NCBI RefSeq assembly: GCF_025354735.1 | Contig: NZ_JANXMI010000233.1 | Location: 1-60,766, forward strand | Source: Rugamonas sp. | GTDB taxonomy: Bacteria > Pseudomonadota > Gammaproteobacteria > Burkholderiales > Burkholderiaceae_D | Length of the DNA stretch: 60,766 nt | Direction: 5' to 3' | In this document: one piece after another, positions 48,612 through 57,447 of the stretch | Layout of the letters: the number at the start of each line of letters is the position of its first letter | Position numbering within the stretch: the stretch's first letter is position 1 | The notes under the pieces: generated by a model | What the model was told of the DNA's origin: nothing | The model's input: the letters and a program-made list of their open reading frames with translations, nothing else | Databases searched by the model: none | Position numbers and translations under genes: made by a program

Positions 48612-50203
48612 AGCTTTTCCAGCGGCAGGTCGAAATCGAGCGCCGTGCCGGACTGGAGCCGGTAGATGTGGAGCGCGGCGCCGATTTTCGCGGCCCGCGA
48701 GCGCATATTCGCCAAGCCGTGGCCGGTCGGCTTGTCCGCCGGCGCGAAGCCGATGCCGTTGTCGCGGATGCGCACGCTCAGCTGCTGCGGCGAAAAGTGC
48801 AGGTCCACCGTCACCAGGCTGGCCTGCGCGTGGCGCAACACATTCGCCAGCGCTTCCTGCAACACGCGCAGCACTTGCAGGCCGTCATGCGGCGCGATGG
48901 CCAGCGAGTCCGGCAGCGCGTGGTTGGTCCAGCGCAGCTGCAAGCCCACACCCTTGAAGCGCGCTTCCATGCGATAACGGAAGTTGCCCAGCACGGGCAA
49001 TAGATCGGGCTCGTCCGGCGACAGGGAATCGATGGCCAGGCGCATGTCGTCCATGCATTCTTGCAGCAGACCCACGGTTTCGGCCTGGGTGGCGCCGCCG
49101 CTCTGCACCATCATCAGCGTCGACAGCAGCTGCGAGCCTACGCCGTCGTGCAAGTCTTGGACGATGCGCAGCCTTTCGTCGTTGACGGCGCGTTCGCGCT
49201 CGAGCGCGCGCACCTGTTCGAGGCTGGCGCTGCGTTCGCGCCAGAAGCGCAGCAACGTCAGCGCCGCGCCGCCGCTGACGGTAAGGCTGAGCAACATCAG
49301 CGCCAGCGCCACATATAATTCCTCATACCATTTCTGCAGGTAGTCGGCGCTGGCCAGGCCGACGCTGAAATAGAGGTTGCGCGGCGCCAGCAGCACCGGC
49401 TGGTCGAAGATGCGGCGCAGCGAGATCAGCCGTTCTACGCCGTCCAGTTTCGACTGGAACATATACGCGGCCGGTTGCACACCGCTGGCCACATAGTCGC
49501 GCAGCTTGACCGACTTGATGCTTTTGCCGGTCAGGCTGGGATCGACTTGCAGGCTGGAGTAGCGGGCATAGACTTGTTCGTCGGAGCTGCTCAGCGTCAT
49601 GGCGCCGTGCGGGCCCACTTCGACCAGCGCGAAGGCGCTGGTCAGGCGCTGCAAGTCGACGCGGGCGGCGAGCACGCCGCCGAAGCCGCCGTCGGCCGTG
49701 CGTAGGCCGCGCGCGAAGACCACGCTCCAGCGCCCGCTGCGGTCGTCATACATCGGCGGGCTGAGGGCCAGGCCGGGCGCCGAATTGTCGCGCAGGGCCT
49801 GGAAGTAATCGAGGCCGGTGGCGGCGGTTTCTCCGCTGGCCAGCGGCGTGCCGTGGCTGAGCCGGCCGCCGGCGTCGTACAGGCGCAGCGCGAGTAGTTC
49901 CGGCTGGCGCTGGCGCATCTGCGCCAGCAGCGCATCGATGGCGCCGCCATGCCCCGGCGCCGGCGCCAGCAGCGGCTCGATGTCTTCGCTGGCGGTGCGC
50001 AGGGCGACGTCGATCTCGCGCACCGTGGCCGAGATATTTTCCTTGAGTACGATGGACAGGTTTTGCGCCGTAACCACGGCGTGGCGTTGATATTGGCCGT
50101 GGCTTTGTTGCAGCACCAGGGCCAGCAGCGCCGCGATCAGCAGATTGAGCAGCACGACGCCGCCGATCACCGTGCGCAGCAAGGCCGAGCGGCCCGGCGC
50201 CAT
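48608..50203 (-). CDS. Sensor histidine kinase (NarX/DesK type)
   Basis: This 531-residue protein starts with TGATG coupling to the response regulator gene. Membrane helices at about 10-31 and 297-317 enclose a dCache-like periplasmic sensor. The cytoplasmic part has HisKA_3 with His352 (V-Q-D-L-H-D-G-V-G-S-Q) and a HATPase domain (E-A-L-A-N-V-L-R-H-A-Q, D-N-G-I-G-F, G-H-G-L-A-N-M). It phosphorylates the regulator encoded directly upstream. The ligand is unknown; Cache domains often bind amino or organic acids. Confidence 0.93.
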   Translation of the reverse strand: MAPGRSALLRTVIGGVVLLNLLIAALLALVLQQSHGQYQRHAVVTAQNLSIVLKENISATVREIDVALRTASEDIEPLLAPAPGHGGAIDALLAQMRQRQPELLALRLYDAGGRLSHGTPLASGETAATGLDYFQALRDNSAPGLALSPPMYDDRSGRWSVVFARGLRTADGGFGGVLAARVDLQRLTSAFALVEVGPHGAMTLSSSDEQVYARYSSLQVDPSLTGKSIKSVKLRDYVASGVQPAAYMFQSKLDGVERLISLRRIFDQPVLLAPRNLYFSVGLASADYLQKWYEELYVALALMLLSLTVSGGAALTLLRFWRERSASLEQVRALERERAVNDERLRIVQDLHDGVGSQLLSTLMMVQSGGATQAETVGLLQECMDDMRLAIDSLSPDEPDLLPVLGNFRYRMEARFKGVGLQLRWTNHALPDSLAIAPHDGLQVLRVLQEALANVLRHAQASLVTVDLHFSPQQLSVRIRDNGIGFAPADKPTGHGLANMRSRAAKIGAALHIYRLQSGTALDFDLPLEKL

Positions 50204-50853
50204 CAGAGCAGGCCCAGGGCGGTCGCTTCGTAGACGGCTTCGCCGCGCGAGTGGACGGCCAGTTTCTTGTAGATGTTTTTGACGTGGCGCGCCACCGTGT
50301 GCGGCGAGATCGCATACAGCTCGCCGATCTCGTTGAAGCTCAGGCCCTTGGCCAGCGTGCGCAGCACTTCGATTTCGCGCTCGGTCAGCAGCGACGGCGG
50401 CACCGGCTGGACCGTCTTGCTGATGTGGAAGCGTTGCAGGATTTTGCGTGCGATCACGGGGCTGACGGGCGCGCCGCCGTCGCGCAGCGTGCGGATGCAG
50501 GCCACCAGTTCGGCCAGCGAGGTGTCTTTCAATAAATAGCCGGTGGCGCCGGCTTCGATGCTGGCCATGATGTGGGCGTCGTCGGCGAAGACGGTGACGA
50601 CGACGACGTCGCAGTCGGGATGGCTGCGCACGGCATGACGGATCACTTCCACGCCATTCAAATCGGGCAGGCCTAGGTCGATCAGGTAGACGTCGGCGCG
50701 GCAGCGGTCGACCAGGGCCAGGCCGTCGCGGCCGGTGGTCGCGCTGCCCAGCAGTTCGACGTCGGGCGAGGCGCTGATGATGTCGCTGTAGCGACGCAGA
50801 AATTCCAGATTGTCTTCAATGATTGCGATCGTGATCGGCATGGAGGTCGGCAA
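50203..50853 (-). CDS. LuxR/NarL-type response regulator
   Basis: This 216-residue protein has a receiver domain with phospho-acceptor Asp59 (Y-L-I-D-L-G-L-P-D), acid pocket E13-D14 and Lys in L-L-K-D-T. It is followed by a LuxR helix-turn-helix (about 150-212: L-T-E-R-E-I-E-V-L, F-N-E-I-G-E-L-Y-A-I-S-P-H-T-V-A-R-H-V). An internal Met5 is an alternative start. It is the first gene of the operon, with the kinase gene coupled downstream. Confidence 0.94.
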   Translation of the reverse strand: MPTSMPITIAIIEDNLEFLRRYSDIISASPDVELLGSATTGRDGLALVDRCRADVYLIDLGLPDLNGVEVIRHAVRSHPDCDVVVVTVFADDAHIMASIEAGATGYLLKDTSLAELVACIRTLRDGGAPVSPVIARKILQRFHISKTVQPVPPSLLTEREIEVLRTLAKGLSFNEIGELYAISPHTVARHVKNIYKKLAVHSRGEAVYEATALGLL

Positions 50854-51069
50854 TGTTGAAGCTGTGAAGGTTGTGGCAGGTCAAGAGATGCATGGTAGCC
50901 GATTCGGCCGCCTGCGCGCAATATGTTTGTTTCTATATAAGGTTTCCCGGGCTGAACCGGGCCTTATGCGGAGTCCATCTACGCATGCGCGAAACGATTC
51001 CTTCCCGCGCGTGGCGGGCCGGCTTACGCTGGGGTCTTTGCGCCGCCGCGCGTCCGATGGAGGAGTTGT

Positions 51070-51954
51070 ATGTCATTTCCGGTCTTGCAAAATTATCTGG
51101 CGCGGCTGTCCGACGCCGGCCGCGCCGCCACCAGCATCTGGCTGGACGCCGACGGCAAGGCGCAGGGACGCTTTTTCAACAGCACGATGAGCAGCGCCTT
51201 CCAGCCGGTGCGCCGCCTCGACGACGGCCGCGTGCTGGCCTATGAAGGGCTGGCGCGCGGCGTGGCGGCGGCCGATCAGGGCCTGTCGCTGTGGCGGCTG
51301 CTCGACCACGCGGCCAGCGACGACGAATCGATAGAGCTGGACCGCCTGTGCCGTATGCTGCACGCGATTAATTTCTTCCGCCAGCACGCGGCCGACGATG
51401 GGGCCGATCTGTACCTGAGCGTGCATGCGCGGCTGCTGAGCGCGGTCGGCGGCAACCACGGCCACGCCTTCCAGCGCATCCTCGACGCGCTGGCGCTGCC
51501 GACAGCGCGCATCGTGCTGCAACTGCCGCAGGTGACGGCGCAGCAGGGCTGGCTGCTCAACTATGTCGCCGACAATTACCGCCGCAACGGATTTCGCTAC
51601 GCCATCAATGCCGCCGGACCGGGCGAGGCGCTGGCGCTGCTGGACCGGGTGCGGCCGGCGGTCGTCAAGCTCGACGCGCGCCATTTTCCGTCCGTCACCG
51701 CCGATGCGGCCGATGCCGCCGCGCACGCCGCGCACGCCGCGCACGCCGTGACGCTGCTGCGGCGCTGCGCCGGCGAAGGCGTGCGCGTGGTGTTCAAACG
51801 CTTGGACAGCGCGGCGACGCTGACGGCCTTGCGCGCCATCGCCGGAGAGGCGGGCGTGGCGTTGCTGGCTCAGGGCCATCTGCTCGACCAGCCCCACGCG
51901 GTCTTGCTGGCGCCGGACCGTCCCGAGCTGGCGCCGCCGGCGCTGTATGGCTGA
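51070..51954 (+). CDS. Degenerate EAL-domain protein
   Basis: This 294-residue protein has a good RBS (GGAGGAG). The fold order of an EAL domain is visible: F-Q-P-V-R-R-L-D-D-G-R-V-L-A-Y-E-G-L, L-Y-L-S-V-H-A-R-L-L, V-K-L-D-A-R-H-F, and a final L-A-Q-G-H. But the catalytic E-A-L is E-G-L, the Asn and Glu metal ligands are missing, and the D-D-F-G-x-G loop is replaced by A-A-G-P-G-E. It should not cleave c-di-GMP and may be a binding or protein-interaction module. An Ala/His repeat near 215-226 comes from 9-bp DNA repeats. Confidence 0.8.
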   Translation: MSFPVLQNYLARLSDAGRAATSIWLDADGKAQGRFFNSTMSSAFQPVRRLDDGRVLAYEGLARGVAAADQGLSLWRLLDHAASDDESIELDRLCRMLHAINFFRQHAADDGADLYLSVHARLLSAVGGNHGHAFQRILDALALPTARIVLQLPQVTAQQGWLLNYVADNYRRNGFRYAINAAGPGEALALLDRVRPAVVKLDARHFPSVTADAADAAAHAAHAAHAVTLLRRCAGEGVRVVFKRLDSAATLTALRAIAGEAGVALLAQGHLLDQPHAVLLAPDRPELAPPALYG

Positions 51955-52090
51955 TGCGCCGGCAACGCGGCCGCGGTATCGGCTGATGCGCGGCCGGCGC
52001 GCGGGAAAATATTTCACGATTTCGTTTCTGCGGTTTTTCATTTCCCTCCGCTATCGACTATAGTAACCATATTGTTTCAATGGATTAGCT

Positions 52091-52819
52091 ATGGCGTCGC
52101 GCAGAGAGTTTTTACAACAGGGTTTGGGTTGGTCGGCAGTGGGTTTGCTGGGGGCGCCGATGATAGGTTGCGCATCGCGCGGCGCCGATGTGGCGGCGGC
52201 GAAACCGGCCCACGCGGCCATCCTCCACCCCAACGCGCCGCCACCGTCCGTGGCGCGCGCGCCGGCCCCGGCGGCGGCCTCGGCCACCGAACTGGAACCG
52301 CCGCCCGACATCTTCGATGCCCAGGCGCTGGATCTGGAATTCTGGCTCAAGCCGCGCACGCTGGACGTGATCCGGCCGGCCAGCGGCGAGCGCGCCAAAA
52401 TCCTGTACTGGAAGGATGGCGAGGTGATCGACTCGGCCTATCAGGAGTTGTGCCACCTGATGCGCGACGTCAACGGCAAGGCCACCATTCCCATCGATCC
52501 CAAACTGTTCGAGACGCTGTGGGGCACGCAAGCCTTCGTGGCCCGCTACGGCATCGACCATCCGCTGGAAATCCTGTCCGGCTACCGCACGCCGTCGTCG
52601 AACCAGAAGCTGCGCGAGGCCGGCGTGCCGGCGGCGCGGCAGTCGCTGCACATCGAGGGGCGCGCCGCCGACATCCGCATCGCCAACCTCAATTCCGAGG
52701 TGCTGGGCGGGCTGGTGCGCAGCTTCCGCCAGGGCGGCGTCGGCTTTTATTATCGCGAAGGCCCGCGCGGCGGCTGGATCCACACGGACACCGGCCTCAA
52801 ACGCACCTGGAAGGGCTGA
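52091..52819 (+). CDS. Exported DUF882 (YcbK-like) peptidase-family protein
   Basis: This 242-residue protein has a twin-arginine signal (S-R-R-E-F-L-Q-Q-G-L-G-W-S). The C-terminal domain matches DUF882/peptidase M15-like proteins: S-G-Y-R-T-P-S-S-N, the Zn ligands in S-L-H-I-E-G-R-A-A-D-I-R and W-I-H-T-D-T-G. E. coli YcbK/MepK of this group is a Zn-dependent murein endopeptidase cutting mDAP-mDAP bonds. A Pro/Ala linker separates signal and domain. It is monocistronic. Confidence 0.9.
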   Translation: MASRREFLQQGLGWSAVGLLGAPMIGCASRGADVAAAKPAHAAILHPNAPPPSVARAPAPAAASATELEPPPDIFDAQALDLEFWLKPRTLDVIRPASGERAKILYWKDGEVIDSAYQELCHLMRDVNGKATIPIDPKLFETLWGTQAFVARYGIDHPLEILSGYRTPSSNQKLREAGVPAARQSLHIEGRAADIRIANLNSEVLGGLVRSFRQGGVGFYYREGPRGGWIHTDTGLKRTWKG

Positions 52820-52911
52820 GCGCCGGCCAGCGGCGGCGCTTTTTCTCCGCGCCCAGGAGCCAGTCGTCAAACATCGAGTAAACTGGCGCCGGATTCGTGG
52901 AGAAAGTGATT

Positions 52912-53331
52912 ATGCAGGATAGTGAAGAGAAGGCGGCGCCGCGCTTCAAGCCGGTGCCGTGGAGCGGCCTGGAGACGGCGGCCGACGTCGAGCTGTGGAT
53001 AGAGGAACATAATCGCAGCATGCAGGATAATATCGGCCGCAACGAGAGCGGCTACGGCGTCTGTTTTACGCTGGCCGAGGGCGGCGATGTGTTCTTGCAG
53101 ACGACGCAGGATGGCTATCTGGTGCTCGATGTGACGCCGGACGCGGACTGGATCGCGCCGCTGATCATGGCCGTGGCCGGCATCGAGCGGCCGAAGGCGT
53201 CGGTGTGGATCATGCCGGATGACAAGCTGATCGAGCTGATGATGGGCTTGAGCAGTTTGATCGCCAGTTCCATCCTGGTGGTCGGCCACCATTTCGGCGC
53301 GCGCCACCGCAAGCAGCCGCTGCCGCGCTGA
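52912..53331 (+). CDS. Hypothetical acidic protein
   Basis: This 139-residue protein starts at the ATG at 52912, with GGAGAAA upstream; a GTG at 52897 is an alternative. I recognise no family. It is cytoplasmic, with no signal peptide, a short acidic N-terminus, a predicted alpha/beta middle (G-Y-L-V-L-D-V-T) and a C-terminal hydrophobic stretch (L-S-S-L-I-A-S-S-I-L-V-V-G) before a basic end. Codon use matches the core genes. Confidence 0.65.
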   Translation: MQDSEEKAAPRFKPVPWSGLETAADVELWIEEHNRSMQDNIGRNESGYGVCFTLAEGGDVFLQTTQDGYLVLDVTPDADWIAPLIMAVAGIERPKASVWIMPDDKLIELMMGLSSLIASSILVVGHHFGARHRKQPLPR

Positions 53332-53394
53332 TGGTGGGACGCATGGTTGAACGCGCTGTATCGCCAGCGCGATTTTTTTGCGCGATTTTTTTGA

Positions 53395-54225
53395 ATGAAC
53401 AGGAAACCCATGCCGACAGCGCGCATCGCAGATCGTTTTAATTGGGGCCGCCAGTTGGCGGCCGCGTCCTTGCTGGCGCTGCTGGCCGGCACCGCGTCGA
53501 TCGCCGGCGCGGCCGACTTGCTCGACACCGTCAAGGCGCGCGGCACGCTGAAGATCGCCACCGAGGGCACGTATCCGCCGTTCAACTTCAAGGACAAGAG
53601 CGGCCAGCTGACCGGCTACGACGTCGACGTCGCGCGTCTGCTGGCGGCCCGCATGGGCTTGAAGGCGGAATTCATCGCCAGCGAATGGTCGGGCATCCTG
53701 GCCGGGCTGTCGGGCAATAAATACGATGTCATCGTGGCCCAGGTCGGCGTCAATCCCAAGCGCGAACAAGCCTTCGACTTTTCCCAGCCGTATATCTATT
53801 CGGTGCCGCAGCTGCTGGTGCGCAAGGATTCCACCGCCAGCTACGCGGCGCTGGCCGACTTGAAAGGCAAGCGCCTCGGCGTCGGCCAGGGCAGCTTGTA
53901 CGAGCAGCAGGCCAAGGCCGTGGCCGGCATCGACGTCAAATCCTATGCGGCCGCGCCCGACACCCTGTCCGACCTGGCCATCGGCCGCATCGACGCGGCG
54001 CTCAACGACAGCCTGATGGCGGCCTATCTGCTGAAAAATTCCACGCTGCCCATCAAGGCCGGCGCCCACGTCGGCCAGGTCGAACACATGGCCATCCCTT
54101 TCCAGAAGGGCAATCCGCAATTCAAGGCCGCGCTCAACCAGGCCATCGACGCCATCCGCGCCGACGGCAGCCTGAAAGCGGTGTCGCTGAAGTGGTTCGG
54201 CACCGACGCCAGCGTGGCGCCGTAA
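53395..54225 (+). CDS. Amino-acid ABC transporter substrate-binding protein
   Basis: This 276-residue protein has a signal peptide (hydrophobic A-S-L-L-A-L-L-A-G, cleavage near G-A-A). The mature protein follows the family 3 pattern: R-G-T-L-K-I-A-T-E-G-T-Y-P-P-F-N-F, G-Y-D-V-D-V-A, D-V-I-V-A-Q-V-G-V-N, R-E-Q-A-F-D-F-S-Q-P-Y and L-K-G-K-R-L-G-V-G-Q-G-S. Closest in style to cystine/polar amino acid binding proteins. It is followed by its permease 3 bp on. Confidence 0.92.
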   Translation: MNRKPMPTARIADRFNWGRQLAAASLLALLAGTASIAGAADLLDTVKARGTLKIATEGTYPPFNFKDKSGQLTGYDVDVARLLAARMGLKAEFIASEWSGILAGLSGNKYDVIVAQVGVNPKREQAFDFSQPYIYSVPQLLVRKDSTASYAALADLKGKRLGVGQGSLYEQQAKAVAGIDVKSYAAAPDTLSDLAIGRIDAALNDSLMAAYLLKNSTLPIKAGAHVGQVEHMAIPFQKGNPQFKAALNQAIDAIRADGSLKAVSLKWFGTDASVAP

Positions 54226-54228
54226 GCG

Positions 54229-54879
54229 ATGGACTTGTTTGAGCTGTTGCGGGAAGCGGCGCCGGTCATGTTGCGCGGCGCCGGCTATACGCTGATGTTC
54301 GCGCTGGCGGCGATGGCCGGCGGATTGTTGCTGGGCTTTCCGACCGCGATACTGCGCATCGTGCCGTGGCGCGCGCTGCGCTGGCCGGCCACGCTGTACG
54401 TCAGCCTGATGCGCGGCACGCCGCTGCTGGTGCAGATGTTCGTCATCTATTACGGCTTGCCGACCATCGGCGTCGAATTCGCGCCCGTCACGGCCGGGAT
54501 ACTGGCGCTGAGCCTGAACGCCGGCGCCTATCTGTCGGAAAGCCTGCGCGGCGCGATCGGCGCCGTCAGCCGTGGCCAGTGGGCCGCCAGCTACAGCCTG
54601 GGACTCGGTTACTGGCGCACGCTGTACCACGTGGTGCTGCCGCAGGCGCTGCGGATCGCCGTGCCATCGATGAGCAACACGCTCATCAGCCTCATCAAGG
54701 ATACCTCGCTGGTGTCGGTCATCACGCTGACCGAGCTGATGCTGTCGACCAAGGAAGTGATCGCCACCACCTTCCGGCCGCTGCCGCTGTACCTGGCCGC
54801 CGCCGCCATCTACTGGATGATGAGCCTGGCCTTCGAGGCCGTGCAGCGGCGCGCCGAGCGGCGTTTGAACCGGGGCTGA
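54229..54879 (+). CDS. Amino-acid ABC transporter permease
   Basis: This 216-residue protein has five membrane helices of the HisMQ type. The coupling motif E-S-L-R-G-A-I-G-A-V-x-x-G-Q-W-A-A-S-x-S-L-G, the site contacting the ATPase, is intact, as are Y-V-S-L-M-R-G-T-P-L-L-V-Q and L-P-Q-A-L-R. The ATP-binding subunit normally following is absent. Confidence 0.94.
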   Translation: MDLFELLREAAPVMLRGAGYTLMFALAAMAGGLLLGFPTAILRIVPWRALRWPATLYVSLMRGTPLLVQMFVIYYGLPTIGVEFAPVTAGILALSLNAGAYLSESLRGAIGAVSRGQWAASYSLGLGYWRTLYHVVLPQALRIAVPSMSNTLISLIKDTSLVSVITLTELMLSTKEVIATTFRPLPLYLAAAAIYWMMSLAFEAVQRRAERRLNRG

Positions 54880-54943
54880 ATCGCGGCTGCAACCTCGGCT
54901 GCAACCTCGGCTGAAATCGCGGCTGAGTGCGCGGCTGAGTGCG
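54872..54943 (+). repeat. Tandem 12-bp repeats across the permease stop codon
   Basis: Six imperfect 12-bp units built on CGGCTG run from the last permease codons (stop TGA at 54877-54879) to 54943. The closest pairs are identical (54884-54907 and 54920-54943). Confidence 0.75.
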
Positions 54944-55092
54944 CCCGCCGCAACGCCGCCGCCGCTCTCTTTCCCCCGGACGCAGCCGGCGCTCGACAGC
55001 GCCCGGCATCAATGCTAGTCTTAAGCGGCCACTAGTTGTTGCCTATATGGCACAGCTTGGCCAGCGCGCTGAACGGCGCGAAAGGGGGGGGT

Positions 55093-57336
55093 ATGGAAAA
55101 CGAACCGCAAGCGCCAGCCGTCGAGGCGGCCCACCGCAGCCGCGTGCCGCTGGTGCCCGGCGTGAGCCATCTGACGGGCTTGACGCCGGGGCAGGCGATG
55201 CTGGCCGCGATGGGCGGCATCCCCGGTGGCGCGGCCTCGCAGCTCAGCGCGGAAGACGTGGCGCTGTCCCCCGAGCGCCTGCTGCGCGCGCGCGAACAGG
55301 CGTATTTCAACGATATCTATCTACTGGCGCCGGTCGGCTATTTCGTGCTCGGCTTCGACACCACGGTGTTGCAGATGAACGTGGTCGGCGCCGACCTGCT
55401 GGGCCTGAAGCGCGACAATCCCGGCCGGGCCCAGTTCCGCAACTATGTCAGCGCGCGCTTCGTCGACGACTTCGACCGCTTCGTGCGCGACGCGCTCAAC
55501 AACGACGCGCCGCAGCGCTGCGACTTGCAGATGGTGCGCTCGCCACACGACCCCGGTTATCCGGCGACCTTGCGCGCCAGCGCCGACGGCAGCGGCCAGG
55601 CCTTCCGCGTGGTGCTCGAACTGGCCGAGGGCAAGCTGGCCGCGCTCGAACGCAGCGAGGAACGTTTCCGCCGCATCGTCCACAACGCCGAGGAGGGCAT
55701 CTGGGAAATCGACGCCGGCGCGCGCACCAGCTTCGTCAATCCCAAGATGGCGCAGATGCTGGGCTACACCATCGAAGAAATGCTGGAGCAGCCGCTGCCG
55801 GCCTTCATGGACGACGAGGGCCGCGCCATCCTCGAGCGCAATATCGCGCGGCGCCAGCAGGGCATCGCCGAGCGCCATGAATTCAAATTCCTGCGCAAGG
55901 ACGGCAGCGCGCTGTGGGCCACGCTGGCCACCAATCCCATCTTCGACGCCGAAGGCTGTTACATGGGCGCGCTGGCGCTGGTGAGCGACATCACGGCGCG
56001 CAAGGAGTCGGCCGAGCAGATCTGGCACCAGGCCAATTTCGACGCCCTGACGGCGCTGCCGAACCGCCACATGTTCCAGGACCGGCTGCGCCAGGAAATG
56101 AAGAAGGCCCAGCGCGAGGGCTTGTTCCTGGCGCTGCTGTTCATCGACCTCGACGGCTTCAAACAAGTCAACGACACGCTCGGCCACGCCCAGGGCGACG
56201 CGCTGCTGGTCGAGACGGCGCACCGCATCGGCGCCTGCGTGCGGGCCTCGGACACGCTGGCGCGGCTGGGCGGCGACGAATTCACCATCATCCTGTCGGG
56301 CCTGGACCACGTTTCCAGCGTCGAGCGCATCGCGCAAAACGTGATCGCCGGGCTGAACCGGCCATTCTTGCTGGAAAACGACAGCGCCTGCGTGTCGGCC
56401 AGCGTCGGCATCGCGCTGTATCCGTCGGACGCGGTCGAGGCTGAGCAGCTGCTGCGCTGCGCCGACCAGGCCATGTACGCGGCCAAGCATGGCGGGCGCA
56501 ACCGCTACAGCTATTTCACGGCCGATCTGCAACTGGCGGCGCAGGCGCGCTTGCAGGCGGCGCTGGACTTGCGGCAGGCGCTGGCGCAGCAGCAGTTCGA
56601 GCTGTACTACCAGCCCATCGTCAACCTGCGCAGCGGCGCCATCGAGCGGGCCGAGGCGCTGCTGCGCTGGCGGCACCCGGAGCGCGGCCTGCTGGCGCCG
56701 GTCGACTTCATGCCCTTCGCCGAGTCCAGCGGCCTGATGATAGAAATCGGCGACTGGGTGTTCCGCCAGGCGGCGCGGCAAGTGAAACAGTGGCAGGCCG
56801 AGCTGCATCCGGCGTTCCAGATCAGCGTCAACCAGTCGCCGGTGCAATTTCGCGGCGACGCGGCGCAGTGCCAGGGCTGGGTCGACCATGTGGCGGCGCT
56901 CGATTTGCCGGAAAGCAGTCTGGTGATCGAAATCACCGAAGGCGTGCTGCTCGACACGGCCAGCCACGTCAGCCAGCGGCTGCGCGATCTGCGGGCCATG
57001 GGCTTGCAGGTGGCGCTGGACGATTTCGGCACCGGTTATTCCTCGCTGGCCCATTTGAAGCATTTCGACATCGATTTCCTGAAGCTGGACCGCAGCTTCG
57101 TCCACGAGCTCAGTAGCGACTCCGGCGACCTGGCGCTGTGCGAAGCCATCATCGTGATGGCGCACAAGCTGGGGCTGAAAGTGGTGGCGGAGGGCGTCGA
57201 GACGGCGGCGCAGGCGGCCCTGCTGGCGCACGCCGGCTGCGACTACGCGCAGGGTTTTGTGTTTGCGCGGGCCATGCCGGCGAAGCAGCTGGCCGTGCTG
57301 GCCCGCAAGGGACCGCTGGGCTGGGCGCAGACATAG
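55093..57336 (+). CDS. PAS-GGDEF-EAL c-di-GMP turnover protein
   Basis: This 747-residue protein starts at the ATG at 55093, after an eight-G run. Two PAS domains (about 70-185 and 195-310, including W-E-I-D and M-L-G-Y-T) precede a GGDEF domain with intact R-L-G-G-D-E-F and an upstream R-A-S-D inhibitory site. The EAL domain also has intact residues: E-A-L-L-R-W, D-D-F-G-T-G-Y-S-S-L and K-L-D-R-S-F-V. Both cyclase and phosphodiesterase activities are possible. No membrane helix is present, so the PAS domains probably sense a cytoplasmic cue. Confidence 0.95.
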   Translation: MENEPQAPAVEAAHRSRVPLVPGVSHLTGLTPGQAMLAAMGGIPGGAASQLSAEDVALSPERLLRAREQAYFNDIYLLAPVGYFVLGFDTTVLQMNVVGADLLGLKRDNPGRAQFRNYVSARFVDDFDRFVRDALNNDAPQRCDLQMVRSPHDPGYPATLRASADGSGQAFRVVLELAEGKLAALERSEERFRRIVHNAEEGIWEIDAGARTSFVNPKMAQMLGYTIEEMLEQPLPAFMDDEGRAILERNIARRQQGIAERHEFKFLRKDGSALWATLATNPIFDAEGCYMGALALVSDITARKESAEQIWHQANFDALTALPNRHMFQDRLRQEMKKAQREGLFLALLFIDLDGFKQVNDTLGHAQGDALLVETAHRIGACVRASDTLARLGGDEFTIILSGLDHVSSVERIAQNVIAGLNRPFLLENDSACVSASVGIALYPSDAVEAEQLLRCADQAMYAAKHGGRNRYSYFTADLQLAAQARLQAALDLRQALAQQQFELYYQPIVNLRSGAIERAEALLRWRHPERGLLAPVDFMPFAESSGLMIEIGDWVFRQAARQVKQWQAELHPAFQISVNQSPVQFRGDAAQCQGWVDHVAALDLPESSLVIEITEGVLLDTASHVSQRLRDLRAMGLQVALDDFGTGYSSLAHLKHFDIDFLKLDRSFVHELSSDSGDLALCEAIIVMAHKLGLKVVAEGVETAAQAALLAHAGCDYAQGFVFARAMPAKQLAVLARKGPLGWAQT

Positions 57337-57350
57337 GGTAGGGCGATGCG

Positions 57351-57380
57351 CGGCTGAATCTGGCTGAATCTGGCTGAAGG
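57351..57380 (+). repeat. Three 10-bp GGCTGAATCT-type repeats
   Basis: Three consecutive 10-bp units, two identical, follow the stop codon of the GGDEF-EAL gene. They share the GGCTGAA core with the 12-bp repeats at 54872. Confidence 0.7.
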
Positions 57381-57447
57381 TGGGCGTATCCGGCGGCGGT
57401 GTGACGGCGGCCACCGGCCCCAATTGAGGCCGGCGCCGCCACCCACT

